Of a stretch of 64,000 bases of DNA, positions 11,097 to 22,758 are shown in pieces (position 1 is the first letter of the stretch; each line of letters opens with the position of its first letter). Below the pieces are notes generated by a model that worked only from the letters and a program-made list of their open reading frames with translations, was not told the origin of the DNA and did no database searches. The stretch is from positions 189,043 to 253,042 of the forward strand of contig WELA01000881.1 of assembly GCA_009602735.1 (NCBI GenBank), written 5' to 3'. The stretch is from Mesotaenium endlicherianum. Taxonomy: Eukaryota; Streptophyta; Zygnematophyceae; Zygnematales; Mesotaeniaceae. The translations under genes and the position numbers were made by a program.

Positions 11097-12094
11097 CGTT
11101 TGAATTATGATAATCTTTTCCTCGGTGTTCAAAAAAATATTTGATGACAGTGGAAAGAAAAAATGTACAACTTGTACTCTTTGCTAAGTCCTCAAGAGCG
11201 AGAAAGAGCGAGAGGACGTACCTATAGAAGTAGTCCTTGTGAGAGTTGAACTGACAATGACTCTTGCACGTATTTATACCTGTTCAACGGGAGGCACTTG
11301 AGTGCTTCAAGGCACCACCTAAAGCACCACTCATGGCAACAAAAATTGTCAAATGGATGTGACCCATTTGATAGAATGCCCGAAATCATACTGTGTGGCA
11401 ATTTCGAGACTTTCGACGAATCGAGACGAATCGTAACGAATCATTTTGCGCCAAATCGGCGTAGTCGCATCCTTTGAATAGACGTCATTGTTCGTAGTCA
11501 CATCTAAGTTTCTTTCATAGTAGACGTGCCTGATTGCGGTCATGTCTTGAATATTTTTTGACAGACGTAATTGATTGTGGTGCGCACATGCCTTTGTCAT
11601 GACTGAGTAGTTGTAATAACTACTTTTCCAATCGGTTAGGTGTGATCATCTCAAACAAAGGGTTGCGGGTTCAAATTTGCACGGATGCAAATTAACTTTG
11701 TATAATCGTATCGTTTGAGTTCTACGACTTCGTTCGCATTAACGACATGTCGTTAATCCAAAATCAATGACTATTCATTATCTGAAATAACGACGATCAA
11801 TCATAATCTAAACCAATTCGTACTTGAGCAGGTTATTATCCCATAATTATTCAAATTAACTTTATGAATAATATGTCGCACTATTGCGAAGTAATTGAAT
11901 TACTTCACGACGCTTTTTGCAATATCACCTTGGTCGTTTCGCTAGTCGACCAGGGATTCGTCGGCACACACGTGTGGCGAATAGTTCATCAAGATGCACT
12001 CATGTATCAAATATTATATTGATAAATTGCGTAATGTATTTTAAGTATTTGAGAAGACGTCCCAAGTACGCCTAAAATAGCTCAAATTGTTACA
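11097..12094 (-). repeat. repeat C, probable LTR (minus orientation)
   Basis: The right part (about 11780-12094) is repeated at 20484-21293. Both copies end AGCTCAAATTGTTACA on the plus strand, so on the minus strand they begin TGTAAC, as an LTR should. A TATAAATA box lies at 11269-11276 on the minus strand and a primer-site-like sequence follows at about 11078. The right end at 12094 abuts the second hAT relic. The left boundary is a guess. Confidence 0.4.
11625..11690 (+). repeat. tRNA-like fragment within repeat C
   Basis: CGGTTAGGTG followed 33 bases later by GCGGGTTCAAATTTGC resembles an A-box/B-box pair of a tRNA or tRNA-derived SINE. It forms no complete acceptor stem. Confidence 0.25.
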
Positions 12095-13412
12095 CCCTAG
12101 TATTCAATGGGTGGACAGACACATCAGGGCATGCCCTCTTGAATGTCCTCAGAGTGTCTTGTGGTGTTGGGTAGTTCATGGACTCCATGAATACTGATGG
12201 GTCCAAGAAGACGAGTGACTACATTGCTAAGATCATTATTGAAGCCGTGAAGAAAGTGGGTCCTAAAAATGTCGTGCAAGTGTGCACAGAATCAGCTGCC
12301 AAGTGTGTTAGGGCGGGTGCGTTGATACAAGAGGAGTGTCCTCACATGTTTAGAACTCTTTGTGAAGCTCGATGCCTATATTTTCTTCTCACAGACTGAA
12401 GAGAAATTTTGGAGTTAGAACAATCTGTACATAGCTTTAAAGTCCTAGTCCATTTTGTGATTAATCACCACCTGCTTCACGCTATCTACCGTTAGCATGC
12501 AAAGAGACTCACTAATATGCTAGAGCTATTTAAAATTGCAGGCTTCTATATTCACATTTGCGGCTGCTAACCTACCCTGAACTAATCGACAGTCCTGGTC
12601 ATCAAGCGCCCTACACATCGACACTCTCAGCCAACACTAGCTGGACTCGACCGACCACAAACTTCAGTCAACCTCCACACATGTGAACGCACATGCTAAG
12701 CAATTAGAGCTAGGACTACTTATTTTCTACAATTTTTTTATTGATGTTTATGTATGTTGTGCTCTTGAGCAGGCCACTACCTAACTCCAGAATTCAAGAC
12801 CATGGTTTTTGGGCCACCGACGATTGCCTCTTGAAGGACCATTGGTTAGTGTCTTAGAAGTTTATTATAGGGAAGACTTTGCAAAGAGCTCAAATTGACA
12901 AGGAGCTTAGCCTCTATTGCTCTAAGGGTGATACATTTGCTGATAATGAAATATTATGAAGTAAAATTAGTATGCCTGCACATGTTTGGTGCAAAACGTA
13001 TGGGAGTGTTTGTCTAAACAAGCAGCTTCGTGCACTGAAAATCCTGTTTCAACCTGCATCAACTTTTACTAGTGACCGCAAATGGTCAGAGTATGAATTT
13101 ATTCATCGCTCGATTCGCAACAGGTTGCCTACAAGTAGGGCAAAGAAGCTTGTGTATGTGCATTCTATGTTGAGGTTGGAAGGGAAAAGTGTCAAATATT
13201 TAGGTGTAGCAACTGTAACAAAAATACCATGGGTTGTTGAAGCGGAGCTTGAAGCATCTCAAGAGATTGCAGAAGAGGACCTCAAAGACCATGCGAAAAA
13301 TATTGTCTTTGAGCAAGAGAATGAGGATGAAGAAGAGGAAGAGGAAGACGAGGTAAAAGACGAAGGTGGGGTGGAGAAAAAGGAGAGCGTTGTAGATTCA
13401 AGGACGACAAGA
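12095..13412 (+). pseudogene. second hAT transposase relic
   Basis: A decayed relative of the transposase at 2659-5046, truncated at the left where repeat C ends. Recognisable parts are the GWTDTSGHALLNVL-like start (about 12110), the MDSMNTDGSKKTSDYI block (12178-12399), and, after a decayed intron ending at GAGCAG (about 12772), the dimerisation region at 12972-13412. That last part shows KWSEYEFIHR, RNRLPTSRAKKLVYVH and an acidic tail rich in EEE and EDE. Stops occur near 12175 and 12398, with others in the intron-proximal part. The intron position matches the first hAT, so the two are the same lineage. I see no terminal repeats. Confidence 0.75.
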
Positions 13413-13789
13413 TGATGTTGATAATATGCAATCCCTTTCTCATTCGTTCGTAATCATTCGAATTAACCAATCTTAACGTGAATCTTAACCAAATTGAATG
13501 GCAAATTTGAGAGAAGCAAGAGTCTCATACCCCAAAATAAAGCCACCATAGTGAGTAAGCCCAGATGAGAGAGTAAATAAAAAGCTACAAAATCTTTATG
13601 TTGAAGAGTACGGAGCAAGTTGCTAAGCTTCAATGCAAGATAGCTGAGAGATTTCTGGAGCATAAAGGCGAAGTACAAGAGCTGTAGCAAGAAAATGCAG
13701 CTTTAAAATGACAAGTGCAGTACCTTAAAGCTTAAAGGGTAAAGCCAGCATCACAGCCAACACCTCCACGTCATAGACAAGGAGGACTC
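13413..13789. other. no clear gene; possible lead into the next decayed unit
   Basis: Sequence from about 13600 on the plus strand reads like a helical, K/E/Q-rich coding remnant leading into the unit at 13790. Nothing else is seen. Confidence 0.3.
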
Positions 13790-14480
13790 TGTTCAAAACC
13801 AGCAGTCAGGTCTGCAAACGATGTCAAGGAGTTTGTCGATGGTAGATTCAAGTCGAACAAGCATATAGCTATGGCACTGGCAAGATATCTTAACAAGAAA
13901 GAGAATCAAAGTCTGCTAAGTCTAGTCACAGCAAATGTTAGCCTCAAGCACACTATTCAAGAGGCAACTGTAAATAAGATACAAAAGCATTCGAATGCTG
14001 AGGTGGGCTTAGCAGTCATGTACAGGCTTGGGCTGTCCCAAGAAAGGTACCAGCTCCTCTTGAACCTCCTCTCTGAGAGCTACTGTTGTAAGTTTGGGTT
14101 GTGAGATCCCAAGCTCTTATCAGATGACGAGAGCCTACGCCTTCCTAAACTAGCATTCAAGAGAAGCGTGGCAGATTTGAAAAGTGATGTGTATGAGAAG
14201 CTGAAGCCTCTTCAAGATGCGGATGGAAACTGTGTGACGATGATCTTGGAGGAGACAATAAGAAACAGGATCAGGCAGCTAGGATCATTATGTCCACGAG
14301 GTCGCGTAGTGAGAATACAAATTATAAAAGATGCTAGCCAGTGACATAGAAAAGTGAACCAGACTACTGTAGCATGCAAGCTGGTCACGAAGGACAACAG
14401 AGCTATGGCTAATTTAGCAATTAACAATTGCACTGTTCTAGTTTTTAAAGTCAACAAAGACTACATCACCATTGCCATGC
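13790..14480 (+). pseudogene. decayed coding unit of unknown family
   Basis: An almost continuous plus-strand frame encodes a protein-like sequence: MALARYLNKKENQSLLSLVT, then LGLSQERYQLLLNLLSESYC, then after an interruption KLLSDDESLRLPKLAFKRSV and ILEETIRNRIRQL. The composition is that of a real helical protein (regular leucines, mixed charges), not of a chance ORF. I do not recognise the family. Its setting among element relics suggests it came from a transposable element, but a captured host gene is possible. Confidence 0.45.
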
Positions 14481-15195
14481 ATGCAAAACGACTATTAGAC
14501 TATTATTCACTTTCAATTGGATTGTCATGAACAGGGTCATGTATACCCCTATGAAGTTTCAAAGCCATTACATGACTTTTGCGCTCTGGAGGTGGCCTAC
14601 CATGACTTCTAAAATGGCATCTAGGATGGTACTTTTGCGCTTAATCGACATATTTTAGGTGTCACTAAGAAGTTGCATGAATGAACCAATACCAATCCAA
14701 ACAGAGTTGATTCATTGGACCATAATGCAGCATATGAACCAAACCCCTTGCAATTCCAACAAAATTGGCGCACTTTGCGGAGGGAGCATCTTCAAGTGTG
14801 CAAAAGTGGGCACGTGTCAAAGTTTAAACGGCCAAAATTTACAATTCCTTTACAATAATTAAGTCCATTAAACTTTGTGTTAGTGTTGCCTGAAAGCATA
14901 CCCAGTTTCAGGTCATTTGAAGCGATATTGAGCATGGAGTGGTGAGCACAATGACCCTTGTGAAGAGCACCAAGACACAAAAATTATCCACTGTACACAA
15001 ATTTGTCAATTTCATTGAATTTGCAACTGCTGTGAGAATAATACATATTTCAATGTCAAATTTTGCCACAATCTAAAAAACACATTTCTCTTACCATTGA
15101 AAAGAAAATAGAGTGGTTCCGCTTACACCGTCGTGTTTTACGCTGAATAGTACCTAAGTGTCCAAAAAAGGGCATTTGGGGGTGCATGTGCATCA
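14481..15195. other. no gene seen
   Basis: A short repeated phrase, ACTTTTGCGC, occurs at about 14577 and 14630. Otherwise unique-looking A/T-rich sequence up to the sharp start of family A homology near 15196. Confidence 0.5.
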
Positions 15196-18100
15196 AGTTT
15201 CTCGCTGATGTTGAGCAGTGGCTGGAGATCTACCCGTAACTGTAGACATACGAGAAGGTCAAGCACATTGGTGCTCTACTGAAAGGCAGTTCTACAGACT
15301 GGGTGCTGTATTGGGAAGGAGAGCGTAAGGCTCAACAACTTGGTGACCTTACTTGGGTAGAGGTTGAGAGGAGCAAGTGACGGGCAGACTAACTTGGCAC
15401 CCACCAGTGCTCTTTTTCTTGTCCTGTATGGATGGCAAATGAAGGAAAAGAAGAGGCTTTCAGGAGGATGCAATTGGCTAAATGCAATGGGGTTCATTGA
15501 AAGCTGGAACCAGAAGGAAGACAGAATGTTCTGTCTGCTGCTAAAAGAGGTACTTTCTTAACCTGAAGAATTGGTTAAGAAGAAGGTGAGCCCTCCGGAG
15601 CACCCTAATCCTGCAAAAATTAATATGCCTGCAGGATTGCCCCCTACAAGAGAAGTAGATCTTAGCATTGATTTATTACCTATGAGTCAGCCATCTTAGC
15701 AACGCACCTATGGCTTGTCTTATGTGGAGAGCAAAGAGTTAAGAACACATATTCTCGAGCTGGAGAAAAATAGTTATATTTCCTCATGTAAATCACCTTG
15801 TGGTGCACCCATCCTCTTTGTTGAGAAGTAAACTAGTAGTATGCAAATGTGTATGGGTTACGGAGCTCTTAGCGGAATTACAGTATAGAACAAGTATGCT
15901 TTACCTAGAATCAAGGACTTGCTTTATACCCTGTGTGGTGCTAAAGTGTTCAGTAAGATAGATATCAAGAGTGGTTATTATCAAATCAAAATTGCTGGGG
16001 GAGATCAATACAAGACTGCCATCCGCACACGTTATGGACACTGTGAATTTAATGTAATGCCATTTGGACTGACTTATGCTCGAGCAACTTCCATGGGTGC
16101 TATTAATGACATTTTCAGGCCTTACTTAGATAAGTTTGTGCAAGTCTTCTTGGATGATATCTTCTCTAAACAAGAAGCTGAGCATGCTGAGGACTTAGAG
16201 ACAGTCATGGACACTCTAAGAAAGAATCAGATTATGCCAAAATGAGCAAGTGTGATTTTTTCAAGGAAGGTGTTGAATTTTTTAGCCACGTTGTCGGTAA
16301 AGATGGCATCAGTATGGATCAGAAGAAAGTCTAGACCATAAGGGACTGGCCAGTACCACAATCTGTCTCGGAAGGTAGATCCTTCCTTGGGTTGGTTAAC
16401 TACTACAGGAGATTCATCAAGAATTATTGTACAAAGGCCAGTACACTGACGGACCATACTAAGAAGACATAGGGTGTGTGTGGGGGGAACACCAGCAAGC
16501 TGCCTTTCGTTAGAAATGCTCTTTGTTTTGCCCTAGTTTCTGAAGTGCATGACCCCAGCAAACTTGTGCAGGTGGTTATTGATGCTTTTGACTTTGTCGT
16601 GGGTGCTATTTTGTTGCAGCCTGTTGGCAAAACCACAAAGGATGGCAAGGTAAAGCAACTTTGGCACCCTGTGCTATATGAGTCTATGAAATTCAACCCA
16701 GCAGGACTATACTGTGCATGATAAAGAGCTCCTTGCTATCATTCTTGTGCTCAAACAGTGGAAAGCATACTTACATGGTAAAGCTTTCAAGGTAATTACA
16801 GATCATCTAGCTCTGACTAACTTTTAGAAGAAGTGCAAGCTGTCGAGGAGGGAACCGCTGGAGCCAGATGCTGGAGCAGTTCCACGTCCACATTGACTAC
16901 AAATCAGGGAAGTTAAAATCTGCCGATTAACTCTCTAGGAGTCCTGACTTGCAAGAACGGATCATTAGTTAACATGCTGTAGATAAAGTTTTTTGTGCAC
17001 TCACTTAAGGTGAAGAAGTCCTTCCTCAAACAAATTAGGAAAGCCTTCCTCTCTGACCCAACATTTGAGCCCGGCCTCACTGATGGTGTGTGTCCTGCTA
17101 CCGTACTTGGGTATAGGCTGAAGGGCGGGGTCTGGATAACTGACACCACTTCAGGCAGGTTGAAGCTGGTCATTCCTAATAACTTGGAAGTAAGGCTTCT
17201 CTTACTGAGTCTAGCACACGACAGTTTACTGGGAGGACATTTGGAACATGCCAAAACTGTGAGCAAACTGGCAAAACATTTTCATTGGGATGGGTTGCCT
17301 CGGGAGGTCTTGGAATATGTTAAGTCCTGTGATCAGTGTCGAAAAATTAAGTCTAGGCACACACCACCTGGGGGGCTATTACAACCACTGCTCGACGCTG
17401 GGAAACAATATCCATGGACTGGGTGGTAACACTACCAAGAATTGCCAATGGACATAATTCTATACTGGTACTGGTGGATAAATTGACAAAATGGTCATTT
17501 TCATGACCACAACTGTCGAAGTAACTGCACTCGAAACTGTGAGACAGTTCTACAACCATATAGTATGCCATGGGCTACCCTCTAATATCATCTCAGACAG
17601 AGACTTAAAATTTACCTCTAAGTTTTGGAGAGCTTTGATGGGGTTAATAAGAGTCAAACGGCTCCTCAGCATAGCCAACCACCCTCAGACTGGTCACTAA
17701 TGGGCAGACTGAAAGAAATAATGGAGTTCTGCAAGAGGTGCTGAGAGCATATACAAGACCAAAAACAAGATAATTGGGATGACCTGTTGCCTCAAATTCA
17801 ACATGCGGTCAGCAGTGTGGTGCATGCGTCAACGAGAAAGATTCCTTTTGAACTCAATCTCGATAGAGTCCCTACGTCTCCTGCAGATGTGCTAGGGGAG
17901 TCCTTAACTGATCCTGAGGGGATTGACAATCCGGTGTCTCTCCAGTTAAATTCAAGAGTTTGCTGACACCCTGTCAGAAGTCCAACACAATTTGCACAAA
18001 GCCCAGGAGAATCAACAAAAATACGCTAATCAACACCGTCGGGAGGTGACATTTTCAAAGCGAGATTTAGTCAAACTGCATTCTCAACACCTGTACCTGC

Positions 18101-18349
18101 CTGGTGTGGTCAAGGATGGGCTAGGTCCGAGTAAGTTTGGTCTATATTCGGTGGTGCGCCGTGGCGGTCATATAGCTTACAAACCTAACACGTCAGCGGA
18201 ATACAAGGGTCACTCAATCTTTAATGTCTCTTTCCTGGAACCATGTATCAAAGGGGACACAGTGTTCACCTTTGATTACCTGTCCAACCGGGACCGGTCC
18301 CCGTTGTCCGAGAAGGTAAACTTGAGGAACATGGAAAGCGCCGGAGAGG

Positions 18350-19104
18350 TGAAAGGGGAAATGTGCCCTAGTGCAAGCGTAGTATCTCACGAGGAAAGGA
18401 ACTAGTTGCAATCATACTAGAGAGTGCAGCGGCATATCACTAACAAAGCTTAGGAAAGATACTCAACACTTTGAGTAGCAAGAAATTGATCACAAATGAA
18501 CTAGGATAAAAGGCCTTGTCATTACAAACCCACAGAAATTTACAAAAGTGAAAACTGATAAAAGATGAAGTAGTTATGCCTATTTATAGTTTTCTAAGAC
18601 GGCCGCTCGCCCCTAGGCGGGAGGGCCGCTTAGCAACGGATTTTTTTAAGTGTTTGTCAAATCGTCCCTTCCAGAATATTTGTGAGAAAGCCAGATCAGT
18701 CTCATCTAACGTGTCAGGTCAATTTGACGTCCACATGCATGCATTGAAATATCTAGAATATGCTAACTTAGACGCGCTAGGCTAATTCGAAACTTCTAGG
18801 TAAATCGACCTAGTCGGCACTCCGCGTCAGCCAAAATTACGGGAAGGTTCGAGTTCACACTAACGGGCCAGATCGCTCGACGCTGTCGGTCAATCCGACG
18901 GTCGCGCTCACCGCGGATTAAGGACAGTCGTCAACCGACCTCAAAATCAATTAAACTTCGGAAATCCATTACTCTCTCAATACTTGACCAAATTTGATGA
19001 ACTTTATATCAAAATAATCACAAAAATGCATTCCACACTACTATACAATCAAAACATACTTTCATGAAACTCAAAAATGCACTTTATAAACTTATGACCT
19101 TACA
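18350..19104 (-). repeat. family B solo LTR with 5-bp target duplication
   Basis: A 755-bp LTR lies in minus orientation, its ends reading TGTAAGG...CCCCTTTCA on that strand. The flanks are AGAGG at 18345-18349 and AGAGG at 19105-19109, a perfect 5-bp duplication. Related LTRs occur at 29569, 31491 and 33971. No internal sequence remains, so this is a solo LTR left by recombination after insertion into the family A fossil. Confidence 0.9.
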
Positions 19105-19109
19105 AGAGG

Positions 19110-19640
19110 AGTCTAATCGTGCTGAGGCACAAACCCTCGTTACATCCCCCACTCTACAGCAGACTGGAAGTGCCATTGCACAGGCGACCCTGTTGCAGCC
19201 AAGGGATACCAGCCCACCAAGGGACCGCAATCTCCAGTGGCTCGGGAGTTTCAGCAGGAGGAGTCCCACCCCAGGAGGTGAGACTCAATCAGACAAAGCA
19301 GTCAGAAGGGCTGCCAAGGAGGCAGCCAGTGGGCAACCAGCATCCCTCTCTCATAGAGGACATGTACTTTTAGCCCATATCATGCAGCACCTTTTCGGTA
19401 TGCTAGTATATGTCCTTGTCAGTTTGAGAGCTGCACAAGAGAGAGCGGTCTCCATCAACTTGAAGACAGTGCAAGAGCAGGCTGCCCAGTTAGTTACTGC
19501 GTTCACCCCTTGGTTCACCCTGGTCTGAGCCTCCAGGTTTCGGGACACCATCAGACAAAAGAAGAAGTTCCGATTCCAGGTCTTGCTCCCCAGAAGACTG
19601 AGCCCCTGGTACTTAGTTTGCTATTGTCTTTGTTCAGATT
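19110..19640 (+). pseudogene. short ORF3 remnant of family A
   Basis: The block around 19345-19430 matches the C-terminal part of the intact ORF3 near 58870-58945 (GHVPLANVFQHPTGMPVYV region). Only the C-terminal portion is left. Broken. Confidence 0.65.
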
Positions 19641-19727
19641 CAGTTGGTTGTGTTGCATGTGTGTTACTTTTTTGTACATCATAGTAGGAAGTGTTATCGA
19701 GTCACCAACAATTTACGTTAAAGGGAT

Positions 19728-20471
19728 TATAATGAACCAATATATTGGATAGGTATAATGTTCATTCAGATGTAATAGTTAAATAAGTTCCGCCTGCTGA
19801 ACTTTAGTTAATATTTTGTCTACTGGATTTAAGTTCACTGGATACTTGATACTTAGTTAAATGACTCAGCCAAGAGTAGCAGGCTGAAGTCCATTAGGTT
19901 AGCCCGTTGACTTGTGTCAGCTTGCTCACACATTCTTTGACAGTCAGATGGCTGTCGTACTCGGTAACAACGAACTTCCTAGCTATGCATCTAAGTGTAG
20001 GTGTGCTAGATGAGTGGCCAGAAAACACCCTTAAGGTGGATGGCAATTCGGGATGATGGGAGATGGCTGTGGATTTGGTTAGCCGAGGTCCTACCAACGT
20101 GGTTTACTCCTAGGTAGGTGGTGCCATCGCACTTGCCGTTGAACAGTAAAGTCATTCCATGTACATATGCTTGGTCTCAAGTTTGGCATTTGGAAACGAG
20201 GCCAACTCTCTTGTACTGCTTACTGAGAGACATCTGAATCCAAGCCGAGAAGCCATTGATACGCACTGACTTCTAGCCTTGCTTATGTATGAGTTTACTG
20301 ATTGCATTAATGATGCTAGTTTACTTGCATTTGACTTGTGAGTATTGTTCATTGCCAGTGTGTTTGTCTTTTGCTGTTTAATTAGTTAACAGAAAATACC
20401 ATAAGGATTACTCGCTGACATGAAGATCTTTATTAATAATTTAACGTCTATGGGTAAGTCGATTCATTTCA
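19728..20471 (+). repeat. family A LTR (3' LTR of the fossil)
   Basis: A 744-bp match to the LTR at 59231-59976, with scattered divergence. It starts TATAATGAACC after AAAGGGAT and ends CGATTCATTTCA. Confidence 0.85.
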
Positions 20472-20483
20472 CTGTGCAGTATT

Positions 20484-21293
20484 TGAAATAAAGACAACTT
20501 ATCATAACCTTATCAATTCGTAATTAATTAGATTATGTCGTGCCTAAAATTGCTTAGAACTGATCGGAGCGTACCGACGCTTACAAACGTGCGGGTGGGA
20601 GTACGTTCGTGTGTGCGTGCAACTATGAGTGCGAACGTACAGGCGGCTTGTGACCGTATATTCTATATTTAGAGCTGCTCTTGGGCAACAGGTAGAGCGC
20701 TAAGGTAAGATTATCATGCGGGGGTACTGTGTGAGGGCGTACATGCGTGAGTGCGCCCGTGCGTGCATTGATTCGTGCAACGATGCGTCTGAGCATGAAA
20801 AGCACGCCAACATGAGTGCAAACAGCCATGCGTACACTTTGAGCATTTGTGCATAGATACGTGTGTGATGTGTATAGTCGTATCTGTGAGCAAGTATTTC
20901 TCCGTGCACATGGCCACTTCAAAGGATTTTTATCTTGGGTTAATGACTGGCGTTGATCAAAAACATTGACAATCATATCCGCAACAATGAAAGTAAAACT
21001 AAAGTAATTAATCACTGATTAATTACCTTATTCCTTCATATTTAATTGAGGTAACGTTATGATTAATTATGTCGTACTATTGCGAAGTAAGCAAATTATT
21101 TTACGATGCTTTTTGCAATAGCATCTTGGTCGTTTCGCCAATCGACCAGGAATTAGTCTGCACACGTGTGTGGCGATTAATTCAGTAAGATGCAATCACA
21201 TATCAAATAATGTATCGATGAATAGTGTAACGTTTTTTAGGTAATCAGGAAAGCGTCCCAAATACGCCTACAAAGCTCAAATTGTTACACTTA
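20484..21293 (-). repeat. second copy of repeat C, interrupted
   Basis: Homologous to about 11780-12094: TTTGAAATAAAGACAACTTA at the left, and from about 21040 the block with CTATTGCGAAGTAA, TTTTTGCAATAGCATCTTGG and the end CAAATTGTTACA. The two halves are separated by about 500 bp (20540-21040) of unrelated TGCGTG-rich sequence, apparently a later insertion that contains one arm of repeat E. Confidence 0.6.
20690..20910 (-). repeat. inverted repeat E, left arm
   Basis: Rich in TGCGTG, GTGCG and ATGCGT. Its reverse complement aligns, with substantial divergence, to 21870-22070 (shared ACACGTAT, ATGCATA/ATGCACA, GTAGACGCACCGTTGCA-like and CACTCACGCA blocks). The arms lie about 960 bp apart. 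They could be ends of an unknown DNA element or two independent copies of one repeat. Confidence 0.45.
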
Positions 21294-21869
21294 CAAATAT
21301 GTATGAAATCGCTATTTTGGACAGAAATCTTATGTCACTCACTCACTATCTGTCCTTTCATCTCTTTCTCTCTTTCTCTCCTTTTCTCACTCTGTAAATA
21401 ATTAGAGAAAATTAGAATTTCAATTGATCTTAGTTAATTATAAAATTAATAATAAGGTGGCTGAATATGTGTTGTATTTCATTTATTTCGTGGACGATGG
21501 CGTAACGATTCGCTCGTATTCCACAAGTAAATTGTTTCCATTGTAGATCTTGCTGTACATGTGCACATCTTGAGCTAAGATGCAAGTGAATATTTGCAAA
21601 AATTGTTTGACTAGTTGACCGTATTCTAAATCCGAAGTTTTTCTTAAAAATATCTTTACACAATCAAATCAATATCATGGAGATTTTATGCAAGTACGAG
21701 TATAAATCTTTCACTCTTTCATACAAGCACCATCTCCAAACAATTGGCAATTTCTCATTCAAGCGTGCGCATTAAACATGTACACAAACACAGGAGCAAA
21801 AGCATTATTTAAATCGCATCTTTGCATGCAAGCGTCCATATGCAACTACACACTCACTAATTTTGCAAG
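21294..21869. other. no gene seen between the arms of repeat E
   Basis: Contains a TCTCTTTCTCTC microsatellite at about 21360-21390. No coding or structural feature was recognised. Confidence 0.5.
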
Positions 21870-22070
21870 CGCGCTTGTACATACACCGCACACGTATCCA
21901 TGCATACACACTCAAGCATATATGCATGCACCTATGCATAAACACTCGCGTGCTTTGCATGCGTAGACGCACCGTTGCATGGATTCATGCGCACATATTT
22001 GCATCATGCACTCACGCACGCGCGCCATTACGTCCTTTACATAGGATAACATCCATCATTTACCTATTCC
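21870..22070 (+). repeat. inverted repeat E, right arm
   Basis: Partner of 20690-20910, rich in GCATGCA and CACGCA. The ORFs through both arms on opposite strands give similar H/R/T-rich translations, which confirms the inverted relation but carries no coding meaning. Confidence 0.45.
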
Positions 22071-22758
22071 ACTCTGTTTTCAGTTGAAAGTGCAGTCCCA
22101 AAGAATCTGAGGTGCCGCATGTACACTCGCACGTATGCGCTTAAAGACACTTACGAGCATCCACACGCACGCTTGCGAGCGTCGGTCCGTATCCAGCAAT
22201 TTCCAGCAATTTTAATTAGTTCATGGTGTACCGTGCTTTCAAGTTGCTTTGGTGGTACCCGAATACTCTCAATCCCCCTTGCCCCACGCATGGTGGTGGA
22301 CCTTTTTGGTAGCGGGTAAATGTTACCCCGCACGCTCGAGCCCTTCCCTAGGCGCACGGTAAACTGGAACCGAGGCGCACGGGCAAACGGCACCCGTCGA
22401 GATTTTCCACAAGCTGAGTCGATGTGCTTGGGCAAGCGGCCGAAGACTTCACACTATAACGGGAAAAGCTTCGCCAGAGTAGCGAAGAGTCGAGAACACG
22501 TTTTTCGACAGAGTGGCGAAGGAAACCCGACGAATCTGGGAGTATGGGTTGGAAAATTCTTACGTGGTTTGTTTCTCCATCGTTGCCAAAGAGTCGCGAC
22601 AACAGTGCGCCACAAAACCCCAGATTCGAGAGGAGGTAAACGCCCACGCTCGAAGTTGCTCGTTGTGGTCAGTCACGGACTCAAGAGGGTGTGGGTGCGC
22701 TCACAAAATCTGCCACAGGGCTCGAACACAAGCACCATCTGTCCTCCAATCTTCCGCT
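22071..22758 (+). other. 5' flank and probable 5' UTR of the DUF2854 gene
   Basis: Becomes G/C-richer from about 22310 and carries no repeat seen elsewhere in the window. Open frames here are not supported by any family. The gene's promoter and leader should lie in it, but I see no convincing TATA box. Confidence 0.35.

Larger units (their letters stand above)
15196..20471 (+). mobile_element. family A chromovirus fossil with nested solo LTR
   Basis: An old, broken copy of the element at 51131-59976. It lacks the 5' LTR and most of gag (homology starts in the gag core at 15196) and has an internal gap between gag and the protease-RT region. Reverse transcriptase (about 15700-16260), RNase H (about 16560-16900), integrase (about 17000-17900) and the chromodomain-proximal part (to about 18340) follow in order. 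A family B solo LTR sits at 18350-19104. Beyond it come an ORF3 remnant (about 19110-19640) and a 3' LTR (19728-20471). Many breaks (well over ten). Confidence 0.85.

Noticed and set aside
20623-21015. A 130-codon minus-strand ORF rich in H, R and T
   Set aside because: It is the translation of the TGCGTG-rich repeat E arm; the other arm gives a similar false ORF.
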